Source of the DNA: Gemmatimonadota bacterium
GTDB taxonomy: Bacteria; Gemmatimonadota; Gemmatimonadetes; Gemmatimonadales; Gemmatimonadaceae
Assembly: GCA_023249395.1 (NCBI GenBank)
Contig: JAHFCS010000073.1
Location: forward strand, 586-8,238
Length of the DNA stretch: 7,653 bases
Direction of reading: 5' to 3'
A program made the position numbers and the translations under genes. Below are positions 1 through 6,243 of the stretch, piece by piece (positions within the stretch are counted from its first letter, which is position 1; the number at the start of each line of letters is the position of its first letter). The notes beneath the pieces were generated by a model that was not told where the DNA came from, ran no database searches, and saw only the letters and a list, made by a program, of their open reading frames with translations.

Positions 1-886
1 TGTCGCGCTCCGGCAAGAGCGCGTCGGCCGGAAATACCGACTCCTCTTCGCCGAACGTTTCTCGCACGAGCCGCAAGCCCAGCGCCAGAATCCTTCTCGC
101 ATGGGCTCGCTGCGCGAGCTCGATCACCCGTGCCGCTTCAGCGGGACTCAGGCGCTGCGCAATCTGGGCGATGTCGCAGATCCACCTGAATGACGCCCAC
201 TCGTGCTTCGCGCCGTGAGCGCAGAGATAGAGGAAGAGATGCTCCGGAGAGAGCACCATCATGTCGGAGTCGGCACACCGAATTGTGCGCGCGTCGTTCC
301 ACAGGTCGTCGATGCCGATGTCGAAATGCAGATGGCGCGAGAGAAGCGACCAGTGCAGCTCCACCGGAGTGCGAGAGTCGGAGAACTCGAGGGCATGCTC
401 GCCGGCGATCAATCCGCTCTCCATCTCCGGCCGGTAGCGCGCAATGTAACCCCGCGCGATGACATGGTCGCGCGCTGCCGCCAGATCGCCACGGTGAACG
501 AGGAGGTCGATGTCGCCGAATGCGCGGCGCGAATAGTCGCCGTACGCAGCCATCGCCACCGCGGGACCCTTCAGGACGATAGTCGGAATGCCGGCACGAG
601 TGAGGCTGTTCACCAGATCCATCAGGACCAGCGTGCGCGAGAGTGCGAACGCGCGGGCGCGCTGCTCGAGCCTCGCGAGCTCCGTGAGTACATGCTCGTC
701 GAGTGCCGGTGCGCGATCCGACAGTAGATTTGCGAAAACTGTCGCCTCGACCTGCCACTCAGCGGCGAGCGCCGCAACGGCGGTCCAGTCAACGTAGCCC
801 TCAGCCAGCCGCCGCACCCGCTTCTGTGCGTCGTCTCCGACAGGAGTCCGGCTCAGAGCAATGACGAGCTCCGTCTGGGGCAGCAT
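1..886 (-). CDS. Nucleotidyltransferase family protein (PF14907-like), C-terminus cut by window edge
   Basis: The minus-strand frame from the ATG at 884-886 stays open for 295 codons to the left edge, so the C-terminus is missing. The product matches the uncharacterised nucleotidyltransferase family (NTP_transf_5, PF14907). Residues 100-110 read GIPTIVLKGPAV, followed by R121 and the GDIDLLV strand (124-130), whose D125 and D127 are the likely metal-binding pair. Then come VELHW (175-179) and the family-typical CAHGAKHEW stretch (222-230), followed by helices. By family knowledge these proteins should transfer a nucleotidyl group, but the substrate is unknown. Homologues sit beside HprK-like kinases and PqqD-like proteins in HPr-rel-A and some lasso peptide loci, and both partners occur in this window. 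The frame is open upstream to a stop near 947, but there is no other good start. I see no clear Shine-Dalgarno sequence before 886, so the start is moderately sure. The gene diverges from the MauE-thioredoxin gene. Confidence 0.88.
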   Translation of the reverse strand, partial: MLPQTELVIALSRTPVGDDAQKRVRRLAEGYVDWTAVAALAAEWQVEATVFANLLSDRAPALDEHVLTELARLEQRARAFALSRTLVLMDLVNSLTRAGIPTIVLKGPAVAMAAYGDYSRRAFGDIDLLVHRGDLAAARDHVIARGYIARYRPEMESGLIAGEHALEFSDSRTPVELHWSLLSRHLHFDIGIDDLWNDARTIRCADSDMMVLSPEHLFLYLCAHGAKHEWASFRWICDIAQIAQRLSPAEAARVIELAQRAHARRILALGLRLVRETFGEEESVFPADALLPERD

Positions 887-1063
887 GGCGTGGTTGTGTG
901 AATGGATTGGCGGCAGCGAGATTATCGCGGGCAGGTGGCCGAAAAATCACCGATGTTCCTCTTTTTGGAAAGTGGACTCGGTCCTGGTTCCAGGCTATTC
1001 TGCGATGGTTACCGACGTAATATCTGAAATCCACTGATTATTCCTCTCATTCAAGCGATTCTG
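887..1063. promoter_or_regulatory. Divergent intergenic region between nucleotidyltransferase and MauE-thioredoxin genes
   Basis: This 177-base gap separates two genes transcribed away from each other, so it must hold promoters for both unless one is transcribed from further away. It is more AT-rich than the flanking genes around 941-965 and 1015-1050. A short perfect inverted repeat, CCTGG-TT-CCAGG, lies at 983-994 and could be a regulator site. I could not find a -35/-10 pair with good spacing on either strand, and no clear Shine-Dalgarno sequence precedes the ATG at 1064. The regulatory role is inferred from position only. Confidence 0.4.
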
Positions 1064-2062
1064 ATGAGCATCACCCCCAATCTCAATTCGGGCGCCAGCT
1101 GGCTTGCCGTGGGACCCTGGCTCGTAGGGGCGACGTTTGTCTGGGCGGGAATGATCAAGGCGGTCGCGCCGCACGTTTTTTCCGGCCACCTGTCAAAGCT
1201 CGGATGGATCCCCAGTTACCTCGGTCGACCCGCCGTCACGGCCATTGCCGGATTGGAAACGGCCTGGGGGCTGGCACTGATCCTCGGAGTGGCACCGGCA
1301 GCGGTACCGCCAGCGACCGCGGTTCTTCTCGTCATGCTCACCGGCGTCAGCTGGTGGGGAGTGAAGAGTGGCCGGACGACCGACTGCGGGTGCTATGGCG
1401 GGTACGTCGTGCCATCGATTGCGCAGAGCATTACGCTGAATGGCATTTTCATCGCGTTGCTCCTTGCGGCGTGGCTCGTTCTCCCACGCACGCTTGAGAC
1501 CCCGGTGTGGAAGCTGATCGCCGTCGGATTCGCGGGTGTTCTCGTGGCCGGTCTGGCGGAGGCATCGCAGGCCGTCCTCCGAAAGACGAATCATTTCATG
1601 ATCGACTTGAGCCCGCTTAAGGTGGGGCGTCGCTGGCGATCGCGATGGGGCGCAAAGTCCGACAGCCCCGGCGAGCTGCTCGTCTCGTATCTCGGGCCGG
1701 ATTGCCCCCACTGCAAGCAGTGGGTGCGAGTTCTCAACGCAATGGATCAGTCGCGAGGCCTGCCGAAGGTGATTGGCGTTGTCGCGGTGTCGAACGAGAA
1801 GCTCGAGACCTTCGTTCGCGACTCAGGAATCCGCTTTCCGATCACCTCGATACCACAGACGCTGATGAACCGGCTCGTTTATGGCGTGCCAACGACCGTC
1901 CTGGTGGCGTCCGGGACAATCGAGAAGCAGTGGTCAGGGCACATGCCTCCCGAGTTCTTTCATCGTTTCAAGGACGCCTTCTTTCCTCCCGAGAGCCGAG
2001 GCTCGCAGGCCGGGAGCGTCGAGCAGAGTCCCGAGCCTGCGACAGCGAGCCGCGCGTCCTGA
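1064..2062 (+). CDS. MauE/DoxX-like redox membrane protein fused to a thioredoxin-fold domain (CPHC)
   Basis: The 332-residue product is a probable periplasm-facing disulfide-forming (or disulfide-relay) protein. The N-terminal half resembles MauE/DoxX membrane proteins, with about five hydrophobic segments near residues 13-33, 57-77, 81-100, 122-141 and 149-168. The loop after the third segment holds DCGCYGG, with C108 and C110, a pair typical of MauE relatives. The C-terminal part (about 200-308) reads as a thioredoxin fold: a strand, then C214-P215-H216-C217 at a helix start, then the GVPTT loop with the expected cis-proline P276. CPHC is the dithiol sequence of DsbA. With the N-terminus inside, five segments place both cysteine pairs outside the cytoplasm, so the topology fits electron exchange between them. 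The tail after 308 is low-complexity. It converges on a Tat-exported six-cysteine peptide gene, its likely substrate (inference). In methylamine dehydrogenase maturation MauE and MauD are separate proteins. The start lacks an obvious ribosome binding site. Confidence 0.88.
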   Translation: MSITPNLNSGASWLAVGPWLVGATFVWAGMIKAVAPHVFSGHLSKLGWIPSYLGRPAVTAIAGLETAWGLALILGVAPAAVPPATAVLLVMLTGVSWWGVKSGRTTDCGCYGGYVVPSIAQSITLNGIFIALLLAAWLVLPRTLETPVWKLIAVGFAGVLVAGLAEASQAVLRKTNHFMIDLSPLKVGRRWRSRWGAKSDSPGELLVSYLGPDCPHCKQWVRVLNAMDQSRGLPKVIGVVAVSNEKLETFVRDSGIRFPITSIPQTLMNRLVYGVPTTVLVASGTIEKQWSGHMPPEFFHRFKDAFFPPESRGSQAGSVEQSPEPATASRAS

Positions 2063-2088
2063 TCCAAAGGATTAGCTCGACAGGAGAC

Positions 2089-2122
2089 AAAAAAAGGGCC
2101 CCATGATTCATGGGGCCCCTTT
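2089..2122. terminator. Bidirectional rho-independent terminator between convergent genes
   Basis: A perfect 11-bp stem pairs 2096-2106 with 2108-2118 around a single central base (in RNA the innermost pairs would open to form the loop). Seven A residues at 2089-2095 give an uninterrupted U7 tract for minus-strand transcripts, so the hairpin is strongest for the peptide operon. On the plus strand the tail is only CTTTCGTTT, a weaker terminator for the MauE-thioredoxin gene that ends 33 bases earlier. Confidence 0.9.
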
Positions 2123-2142
2123 CGTTTCGTGTTGTCGGCTCG

Positions 2143-2652
2143 TTACGGCTGGCAGGTTCCAAGACCCGTGTTCGAGTCGACGTTCTGACAGGTCAACGGA
2201 TGGCAGCAGGGAATGCCGCCGCCGCTACCGACACAGAGACCGCCCTGCGCGCGGCAAGAAGCCTGCGCGTATGCAGGTGTCGCGGTGAGCGTTGCGATCG
2301 CCGGGACCAGCAGGGCCGCCGCACCAGCGAGTCCTACCTTGCGGAGCAGATCGCGGCGGTTGAGCTCGCTCAGCGCCGGCATGGCGGGTGCCGAGTCTTC
2401 GAGGAGATCCGCCTTTCTGAGCTCGTCGAGTGACAGCTGCAGCATGCTGTCGCTCTCGACCGCGTCCATGCGGGTGGCGAGCTCGCCAACAATTCCTTCG
2501 CGCGTGCGGCCCCCCTGTTCCAGGAGCTCGAACACGTGACCCGTAGTTGGGTCCAGCAGGTGCACGCGATCCTCGCGCGCATCATAGATCAACACCTGAC
2601 CATCCAAGTGATGACGGAGAAGTCCGGGGCGAACACGAGGAAGAGATTTCAT
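2143..2652 (-). CDS. PqqD-like domain / Tat signal / six-cysteine knottin-like peptide precursor
   Basis: This reads as a three-part protein of 169 residues, counted from the ATG at 2650-2652. Residues 5-86 fit a PqqD-like winged-helix domain (RiPP recognition element): a basic start, a strand pair around VLIYD and VHLLD, TTGHVFELLEQGG, then helices ending LDELRKADLLED. Residues 98-129 form a twin-arginine-type signal: NRRDLLRK with R99-R100, a hydrophobic stretch 106-122, and an AYA signal-peptidase site at 127-129. The last 40 residues contain all six cysteines (133, 140, 149, 150, 155, 167), spaced C-x6-C-x8-CC-x4-C-x11-C, which fits the inhibitor cystine knot pattern of knottins. There is no cysteine before residue 133. 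An ATG also occurs at 2656-2658 (171 residues), but GGAG at 2659-2662 abuts it and is six bases from the 2652 ATG, which I prefer. The gene lies 98 bases downstream of the HprK-like kinase. Function is not known; an exported disulfide-rich peptide is inferred. Confidence 0.88.
   Translation of the reverse strand: MKSLPRVRPGLLRHHLDGQVLIYDAREDRVHLLDPTTGHVFELLEQGGRTREGIVGELATRMDAVESDSMLQLSLDELRKADLLEDSAPAMPALSELNRRDLLRKVGLAGAAALLVPAIATLTATPAYAQASCRAQGGLCVGSGGGIPCCHPLTCQNVDSNTGLGTCQP
2146..2265 (-). other. Predicted mature cysteine-rich peptide (about 40 residues)
   Basis: Cleavage after the AYA motif would release a peptide beginning QASC and ending GTCQP. It is rich in Gly, Cys, Ser and Thr and has very little charge, mainly one Arg, one Asp and one His. 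The adjacent CC pair followed by x4-C resembles the central part of many animal and plant knottins. An alternative cut after AQA would shorten it by two residues. The N-terminal Gln could cyclise. Disulfide connectivity cannot be read from sequence. Confidence 0.6.
2266..2361 (-). other. Internal twin-arginine (Tat) type signal sequence
   Basis: The codons encode NRRDLLRKVGLAGAA, then a moderately hydrophobic Ala/Leu-rich core and TPAYA. The RR pair, the polar residue before it, the leucines after it and the A-x-A end match Tat signals, although the consensus Phe position is Leu. It is unusual in sitting about 97 residues into the protein, behind a folded domain. An in-frame ATG at 2380-2382 lies seven codons before the RR pair and could make a conventional Tat precursor, but no good Shine-Dalgarno sequence precedes it. 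Confidence 0.72.
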
Positions 2653-2658
2653 GTGCAT

Positions 2659-2662
2659 CTCC
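2659..2662 (-). promoter_or_regulatory. Ribosome binding site deciding the start of the peptide precursor
   Basis: GGAG on the minus strand touches the first ATG (2656-2658), leaving no spacing, but is six bases from the second ATG (2650-2652). The second is therefore the more likely start, giving MKSLPRVR as the N-terminus. Confidence 0.6.
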
Positions 2663-2683
2663 GCTATACGTTGTCCTGAAGGC

Positions 2684-2719
2684 GCAGGGCATTATGCTGC
2701 CCCATATAAATATGGTCTA
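2684..2719 (-). promoter_or_regulatory. Candidate sigma70-type promoter for the peptide precursor gene
   Basis: On the minus strand, TAGACC (2714-2719, four of six matches to TTGACA) and CATAAT (2691-2696, five of six matches to TATAAT) are separated by exactly 17 bases. Transcription would begin near 2684, leaving a leader of about 30 bases before the ATG at 2652. The stretch is a clear AT-rich island in GC-rich surroundings and fills the 98-base gap after the kinase stop codon. Read-through from the upstream operon is still possible. Confidence 0.45.
2702..2715. repeat. Operator-like inverted repeat CCATAT-N2-ATATGG
   Basis: Two perfect six-base inverted arms are separated by two A residues. 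The repeat sits in the spacer of the candidate promoter and overlaps its -35 element, where a dimeric regulator would block or modulate transcription. A second small palindrome, GCAT-T-ATGC (2689-2697), covers the -10 element. No regulator gene is visible in this window. Confidence 0.4.
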
Positions 2720-2750
2720 CCTGTTCGGGGCGCAAGCATCAGGCCTCGGC

Positions 2751-3590
2751 TCACTTTAGCGACCGAATCAGGCGTGTGGCGTCGGACGCTGCGCCGTAGG
2801 ATATGCGATAAGCCGGAACGGCGTGAGCAATCCTGCTGGCTCGATCGACCGCGACCGACTTCTGAGCTGCAAAACTCGTGCAATTCCGCAGGAGCTCGAG
2901 CGCGGCCTCCCCTTCGGAAAGCCGACTCAAAACGGCGTCCGTACGCTCCTGAAAGACCGGGAACACTATCGCCCTCACCGGTACTACGCCACGCTGAATG
3001 GCATCGAGAGGAATCACGACCTGTTCCCGCTCCAGCGTCCCGATTCCGATGAACGGGGTCTGGTCGCGCGCCTTGACCCGCCGGAGCGGGGATTGGGGAT
3101 ATGGGAGCACTTCGTCAGCGTCCATGCTGATGGGTGCCACGTCATCTGACATGAAGCGCCAGCCGCGCTCGCAAAGAAGGGTCACGAGGGTGCTCTTCCC
3201 CTCCCCCGACGGCCCCGATACCAGCACCGCGCCACCGTCGCGCTCCACGGCGCCGGAGTGAAGCCAGAGCAGATCCGGCCGACTGCGAATGAACTGGAAG
3301 AGGACCTCGTGCTTCAGATGGTCGAAAAGAGCCTCGATCCCGCCGGTGAACTCCAGCGGCTCGGGTCCCTGCAAGGCGTAGCCACCAGCAATGCGGTAAA
3401 GATGGAATGATCCGGCGCTCTCACTGACCCGCGGCACCAGCATGGCGCGGAAAGTCCGCCTGAGATAATCGCTCATCTCGCTGACGTCAGTACGTAACGT
3501 GATCTGCCGGCCGTCGAACTCGACGTGCAGCTCGACGTCATCATCGCTCGTACCGCCATTCTGGCCGGATTGCACCGCTTCCTCCGTCAT
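2751..3590 (-). CDS. HprK-related P-loop kinase
   Basis: The 279-residue protein resembles the C-terminal catalytic domain of HPr kinase/phosphorylase and the HprK-related kinases of peptide and HPr-rel-A loci. The Walker A loop is GPSGEGKST at 126-134, with K132 and S133. It is preceded by LLWLHSGAVERDGGAVLVS, where H111 belongs to the LHSGAV strand typical of this family. A downstream SDDVAPI (148-154) supplies the acidic pair seen in HprK proteins. The N-terminal 100 residues are family-specific and not a classical HprK N-domain. Its target may be serine or threonine on a peptide, as in paeninodin-type lasso clusters, or some other molecule; this cannot be decided here. Its ATG overlaps the stop of the glycosyltransferase gene (ATGA at 3587-3590), so the two are translationally coupled. 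The peptide precursor follows after 98 bases. Confidence 0.87.
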   Translation of the reverse strand: MTEEAVQSGQNGGTSDDDVELHVEFDGRQITLRTDVSEMSDYLRRTFRAMLVPRVSESAGSFHLYRIAGGYALQGPEPLEFTGGIEALFDHLKHEVLFQFIRSRPDLLWLHSGAVERDGGAVLVSGPSGEGKSTLVTLLCERGWRFMSDDVAPISMDADEVLPYPQSPLRRVKARDQTPFIGIGTLEREQVVIPLDAIQRGVVPVRAIVFPVFQERTDAVLSRLSEGEAALELLRNCTSFAAQKSVAVDRASRIAHAVPAYRISYGAASDATRLIRSLK

Positions 3591-5434
3591 CCGGGTGTTA
3601 CTCGCCTGAGCACATAGACGGTCGTTTCGGAGAATCTGCGCCGAATGCGGCTCGAGTAGAGCCTCTCCCGCGACTCGTGTACTGGCACAAGCATTCCCTT
3701 TTCGATGGCTGCTCTGACCGAGGACGACATTGCCGATCCACCGGAAAAGTCGCTCCAGTCACGATCGTCGAATATCACGTAGTCGTACCCGCCCCGGTGG
3801 AGAACATCGTCCAGATTCTCCGGGGAGGAAACGCTTGACCAGTCCACAACGCCGCTGAGCCACGGATCGGCGCGCCGGTAGCGGCGGTCCAGGTAGTAGC
3901 TGTGACCGGAATACGCGATTACGAGAAACCGGGCGTCGGTAGGCGTGTTGTGGTTTACCCAATCGTAAACCGGGTAATACCACGTGAATCGGTGGAACGC
4001 TGCCTTGTCGCCCGTAACGGCGTAGCGAGCATGGTCCCATGACAACACCGCGGACAGGCCCGCCATCGCGACTATCGCCGCGACGAGAGCGCTTCGGATC
4101 AACCGGCGTCCGCCTACGGAAGAGACCCGCCCCTCGATTGCTGGCGCGGCGAGAAGCGGACCGAGCGCGAGCACGATGATGACCTGCTTCGGAAAAAACC
4201 TCGGCTGCACCAAACCCCAGAAGCCGAGGAAAAGCGTGCCGAATATCGCGATCCGGCGATAACGAACGTCCCGGGTCCAGACGGACGCGAGAATGATGGC
4301 GACGAGAAGGAGTGCCAGCGGAAACAGAGATGGCGTCAACAGCATGTCGCCAAATTTTCGCACCATGAATGGCGCATCGTAGGAGCCTGTCAAGGATCTC
4401 GAATACGCTGCCGCAATCCGGTCCGCGTAGGCTCCGGTCCCGTTGATGGCAGGTATGAACAACGGCCAAACCGGATTTCCGAGACCGGTGAGATTCGCGA
4501 CGTAGAATGGAGCGCTCAGCACGATTGCGGCCGCGGCTCCGGCTGAGAAGCGCAACAGCCCTCGCAACGATCGTCGTCGCGCGGCGCTCCATACGAAGAC
4601 GAGGGTCGCCGCCATCGCTACGCCCGCAAGCTGGTATCGCGACTGCGTCCCTATCCAGGAGACAAACCCGAGCAGCGGCGCGACGCTCTCCTCGTGGTCA
4701 TTCGTCTTGGACAATAGAAGGGCGACCGCATAGACGACGAAGATTGCGTAGCCATCCGCCATCGCGCTCGCGAAGGTGTGCAGAACGAAAGGATGAACGA
4801 AGAAGGCAACGGAAATCAGGACCGCAATTCGCGACCCCTGCGATGCCCGCGCAATTCTGAACAGTCCCGCGAGAAGGATAAGCCACAGACCGACATTCAC
4901 GAGGCTCGCGGCCTGAGGAAGATCGAGACGCTCGAACGGCAGATAGTTCAGCGTCCAGCCAAAGGGAAAGGCATAGTGGTAATCCGGAATCGTTTGCCAC
5001 CCACCGTCGCTGATGATCTGCCGGATGTGAGCGAGATGATACCGCATCACGTCGGCATCTCGCGGCGGGGCAATTGCATTGATCCACAGCAGCGCGGCCA
5101 TTGGAAGCGCGAGCGCCCGAAGAAATCCGCTGCTACCGAGAGTCACCCTGTGTTCGACCGCGATTTCCCGAACCGCGTCGTGCATTGCATGACGCCGCAG
5201 AATCACCACGAGGAGCGAGATACCACCGACCAGCCATATCGCACCGTCGACAATACCGAGCCGGGTGAGCACCGCAAAGGCAGCAGCTGTGATTCCACTC
5301 CCGACGAGGAGAGAGGCCGGGATCTTCACTTCGTGCGCGATGTCGTCTCCGGATCGCGTCACGAGAAGGGAGCCGAGTGCCATCCACGATATCAGGGCAA
5401 ACCCCGCCAGGAGTGTGGCGAGAACACCCTGCAC
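3587..5434 (-). CDS. GT-C type integral membrane glycosyltransferase
   Basis: The 615-residue product has many membrane segments over residues 1-465 and a soluble, presumably periplasmic, C-terminal part from about 480 to 615. The first large external loop carries PPRDADVMRYHLAHI (123-137), with D126 and D128 followed by Y132-H133. This is the acidic catalytic-loop pattern of GT-C enzymes that use polyprenyl-phosphate-linked sugars. The C-terminal part contains WYYPVYDWVN (485-494) and DYVIFDDRDW (551-560), typical of large bacterial GT-C proteins. Donor and acceptor are unknown. The start is a GTG at 5432-5434, 17 bases after the phosphatase gene; I see no strong ribosome binding site, and the next in-frame ATG is at residue 18. 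The gene overlaps the kinase start by four bases. Its place between phosphatase and kinase suggests a common operon. Confidence 0.85.
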   Translation of the reverse strand: MQGVLATLLAGFALISWMALGSLLVTRSGDDIAHEVKIPASLLVGSGITAAAFAVLTRLGIVDGAIWLVGGISLLVVILRRHAMHDAVREIAVEHRVTLGSSGFLRALALPMAALLWINAIAPPRDADVMRYHLAHIRQIISDGGWQTIPDYHYAFPFGWTLNYLPFERLDLPQAASLVNVGLWLILLAGLFRIARASQGSRIAVLISVAFFVHPFVLHTFASAMADGYAIFVVYAVALLLSKTNDHEESVAPLLGFVSWIGTQSRYQLAGVAMAATLVFVWSAARRRSLRGLLRFSAGAAAAIVLSAPFYVANLTGLGNPVWPLFIPAINGTGAYADRIAAAYSRSLTGSYDAPFMVRKFGDMLLTPSLFPLALLLVAIILASVWTRDVRYRRIAIFGTLFLGFWGLVQPRFFPKQVIIVLALGPLLAAPAIEGRVSSVGGRRLIRSALVAAIVAMAGLSAVLSWDHARYAVTGDKAAFHRFTWYYPVYDWVNHNTPTDARFLVIAYSGHSYYLDRRYRRADPWLSGVVDWSSVSSPENLDDVLHRGGYDYVIFDDRDWSDFSGGSAMSSSVRAAIEKGMLVPVHESRERLYSSRIRRRFSETTVYVLRRVTPG

Positions 5435-5451
5435 CAGCGGATGAAGGTCGG

Positions 5452-6243
5452 TCAGCGGAGGAATCGGGGCAGGAGCCGCCTCCAGAACGAACCGGATCCC
5501 TCGATCAAGGGTTGCACCGGTACGGGACGCTCATCGCGCAACAGGCGCTCGGGATTGGTCGTGGTGAGAGCACGAAGCTGTGCTTCCGCGCCACGCCTCT
5601 CGAATGCCTTGGCGCAATCCCTGACCGCGCATTTCCCGCGGGAGTGGTAGTCACTCGACAGATAGTCAACGCAGCCGCGCTCGAGCAGCCCCCACGCAAT
5701 CGCTTTCGCTCCCGCACCATAGTACCCGATGAACGAACCCGAATTTACCTGAATGCACGCGCCCGAATCGCGCCAGTCTTCCACGAGGTCGTAGTTGACG
5801 GGAATGTTCCGGTAACGTTCGGGGTGTGCAATTACGGGCACCCATCCGTTACGCGCGAGATCCCGAATTGCCAGCGTACTGTGGGGAGGTATGCTCATGA
5901 ACGGGAATTCAAGCAGGACGAACGACGTGCCCGCCAGGCGAACGCGAGCATCCGACAGATCGGGCCGCGGAACGTCGAGCATCACCTCCGCTCCCCGTTC
6001 GAGTCGCATCTCCGGAAACTCGGCGGTGGCCAGCGCCTTGAGCGACTCCCAGGCGTTGTCGAGGACGTCGAGAAATCCCTCGAACTCACGCGGGCGATCG
6101 ATCATCGATCCGCGCAGATGGGGAGTTGTTATGATGCATTCGATTCTCTGGGCGCGAAACTCCGAGAGCCCTGTCCTGGCCTCGTCGATGTCGCCGGCCC
6201 CGTCATCTACGCCCGGCATGAGGTGGTTGTGAAAGTCCAGCAT
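5452..6243 (-). CDS. CpsB/CapC-type PHP-domain phosphatase (YwqE-like)
   Basis: The 263-residue product, close to the usual family length, matches the manganese-dependent PHP tyrosine phosphatases of capsule loci. Metal-ligand motifs appear in order: DFHNHLMPGVDDG at 3-15 (H5, H7, D13, D14), TPH at 40-42 (H42), RGAEVML with E86, HPERY at 140-144 and SSDYHSR with D198 and H200. Known members dephosphorylate tyrosine autokinases that control polysaccharide polymerisation and export; no such kinase is in this window. The gene is first in the minus-strand cluster, 17 bases before the GT-C gene. ATG at 6241-6243 lies two codons before the conserved N-terminal motif. The nearest purine-rich stretch (GAGAGG) is 13 bases away, longer than ideal. 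Confidence 0.93.
   Translation of the reverse strand: MLDFHNHLMPGVDDGAGDIDEARTGLSEFRAQRIECIITTPHLRGSMIDRPREFEGFLDVLDNAWESLKALATAEFPEMRLERGAEVMLDVPRPDLSDARVRLAGTSFVLLEFPFMSIPPHSTLAIRDLARNGWVPVIAHPERYRNIPVNYDLVEDWRDSGACIQVNSGSFIGYYGAGAKAIAWGLLERGCVDYLSSDYHSRGKCAVRDCAKAFERRGAEAQLRALTTTNPERLLRDERPVPVQPLIEGSGSFWRRLLPRFLR

Noticed and set aside
138..758. Open minus-strand frame of 206 codons inside the nucleotidyltransferase
   Set aside because: It is Arg/Pro/Ser-rich with no recognisable motif, and the frame shifted by one base encodes the full KGPAV...GDIDLLV nucleotidyltransferase, so it is a shadow of GC-rich coding DNA.
983..994. Inverted repeat CCTGG-TT-CCAGG as a terminator
   Set aside because: The five-base arms with a two-base loop and no T-run cannot make a functional hairpin. 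It is kept only as a possible protein-binding site.
2143..2652. Methylamine dehydrogenase small subunit (MauA), suggested by Tat signal, many cysteines and MauE neighbour
   Set aside because: The cysteine-rich part is only about 40 residues with six cysteines and no tryptophan, so it cannot form a tryptophan tryptophylquinone cofactor. No large subunit is nearby.
1..3590. Lasso peptide cluster, suggested by HprK-like kinase, PqqD-like domain and nucleotidyltransferase
   Set aside because: No transglutaminase-like B2 protease, no asparagine synthetase-like cyclase, no ABC transporter and no short lasso precursor are present in the window. The core is a six-cysteine exported peptide instead.
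4778..5650. Open plus-strand frame of 290 codons antisense to the GT-C and phosphatase genes
   Set aside because: Its composition is highly charged and it lacks family motifs, while the opposite strand encodes clear GT-C and PHP motifs across the whole stretch.
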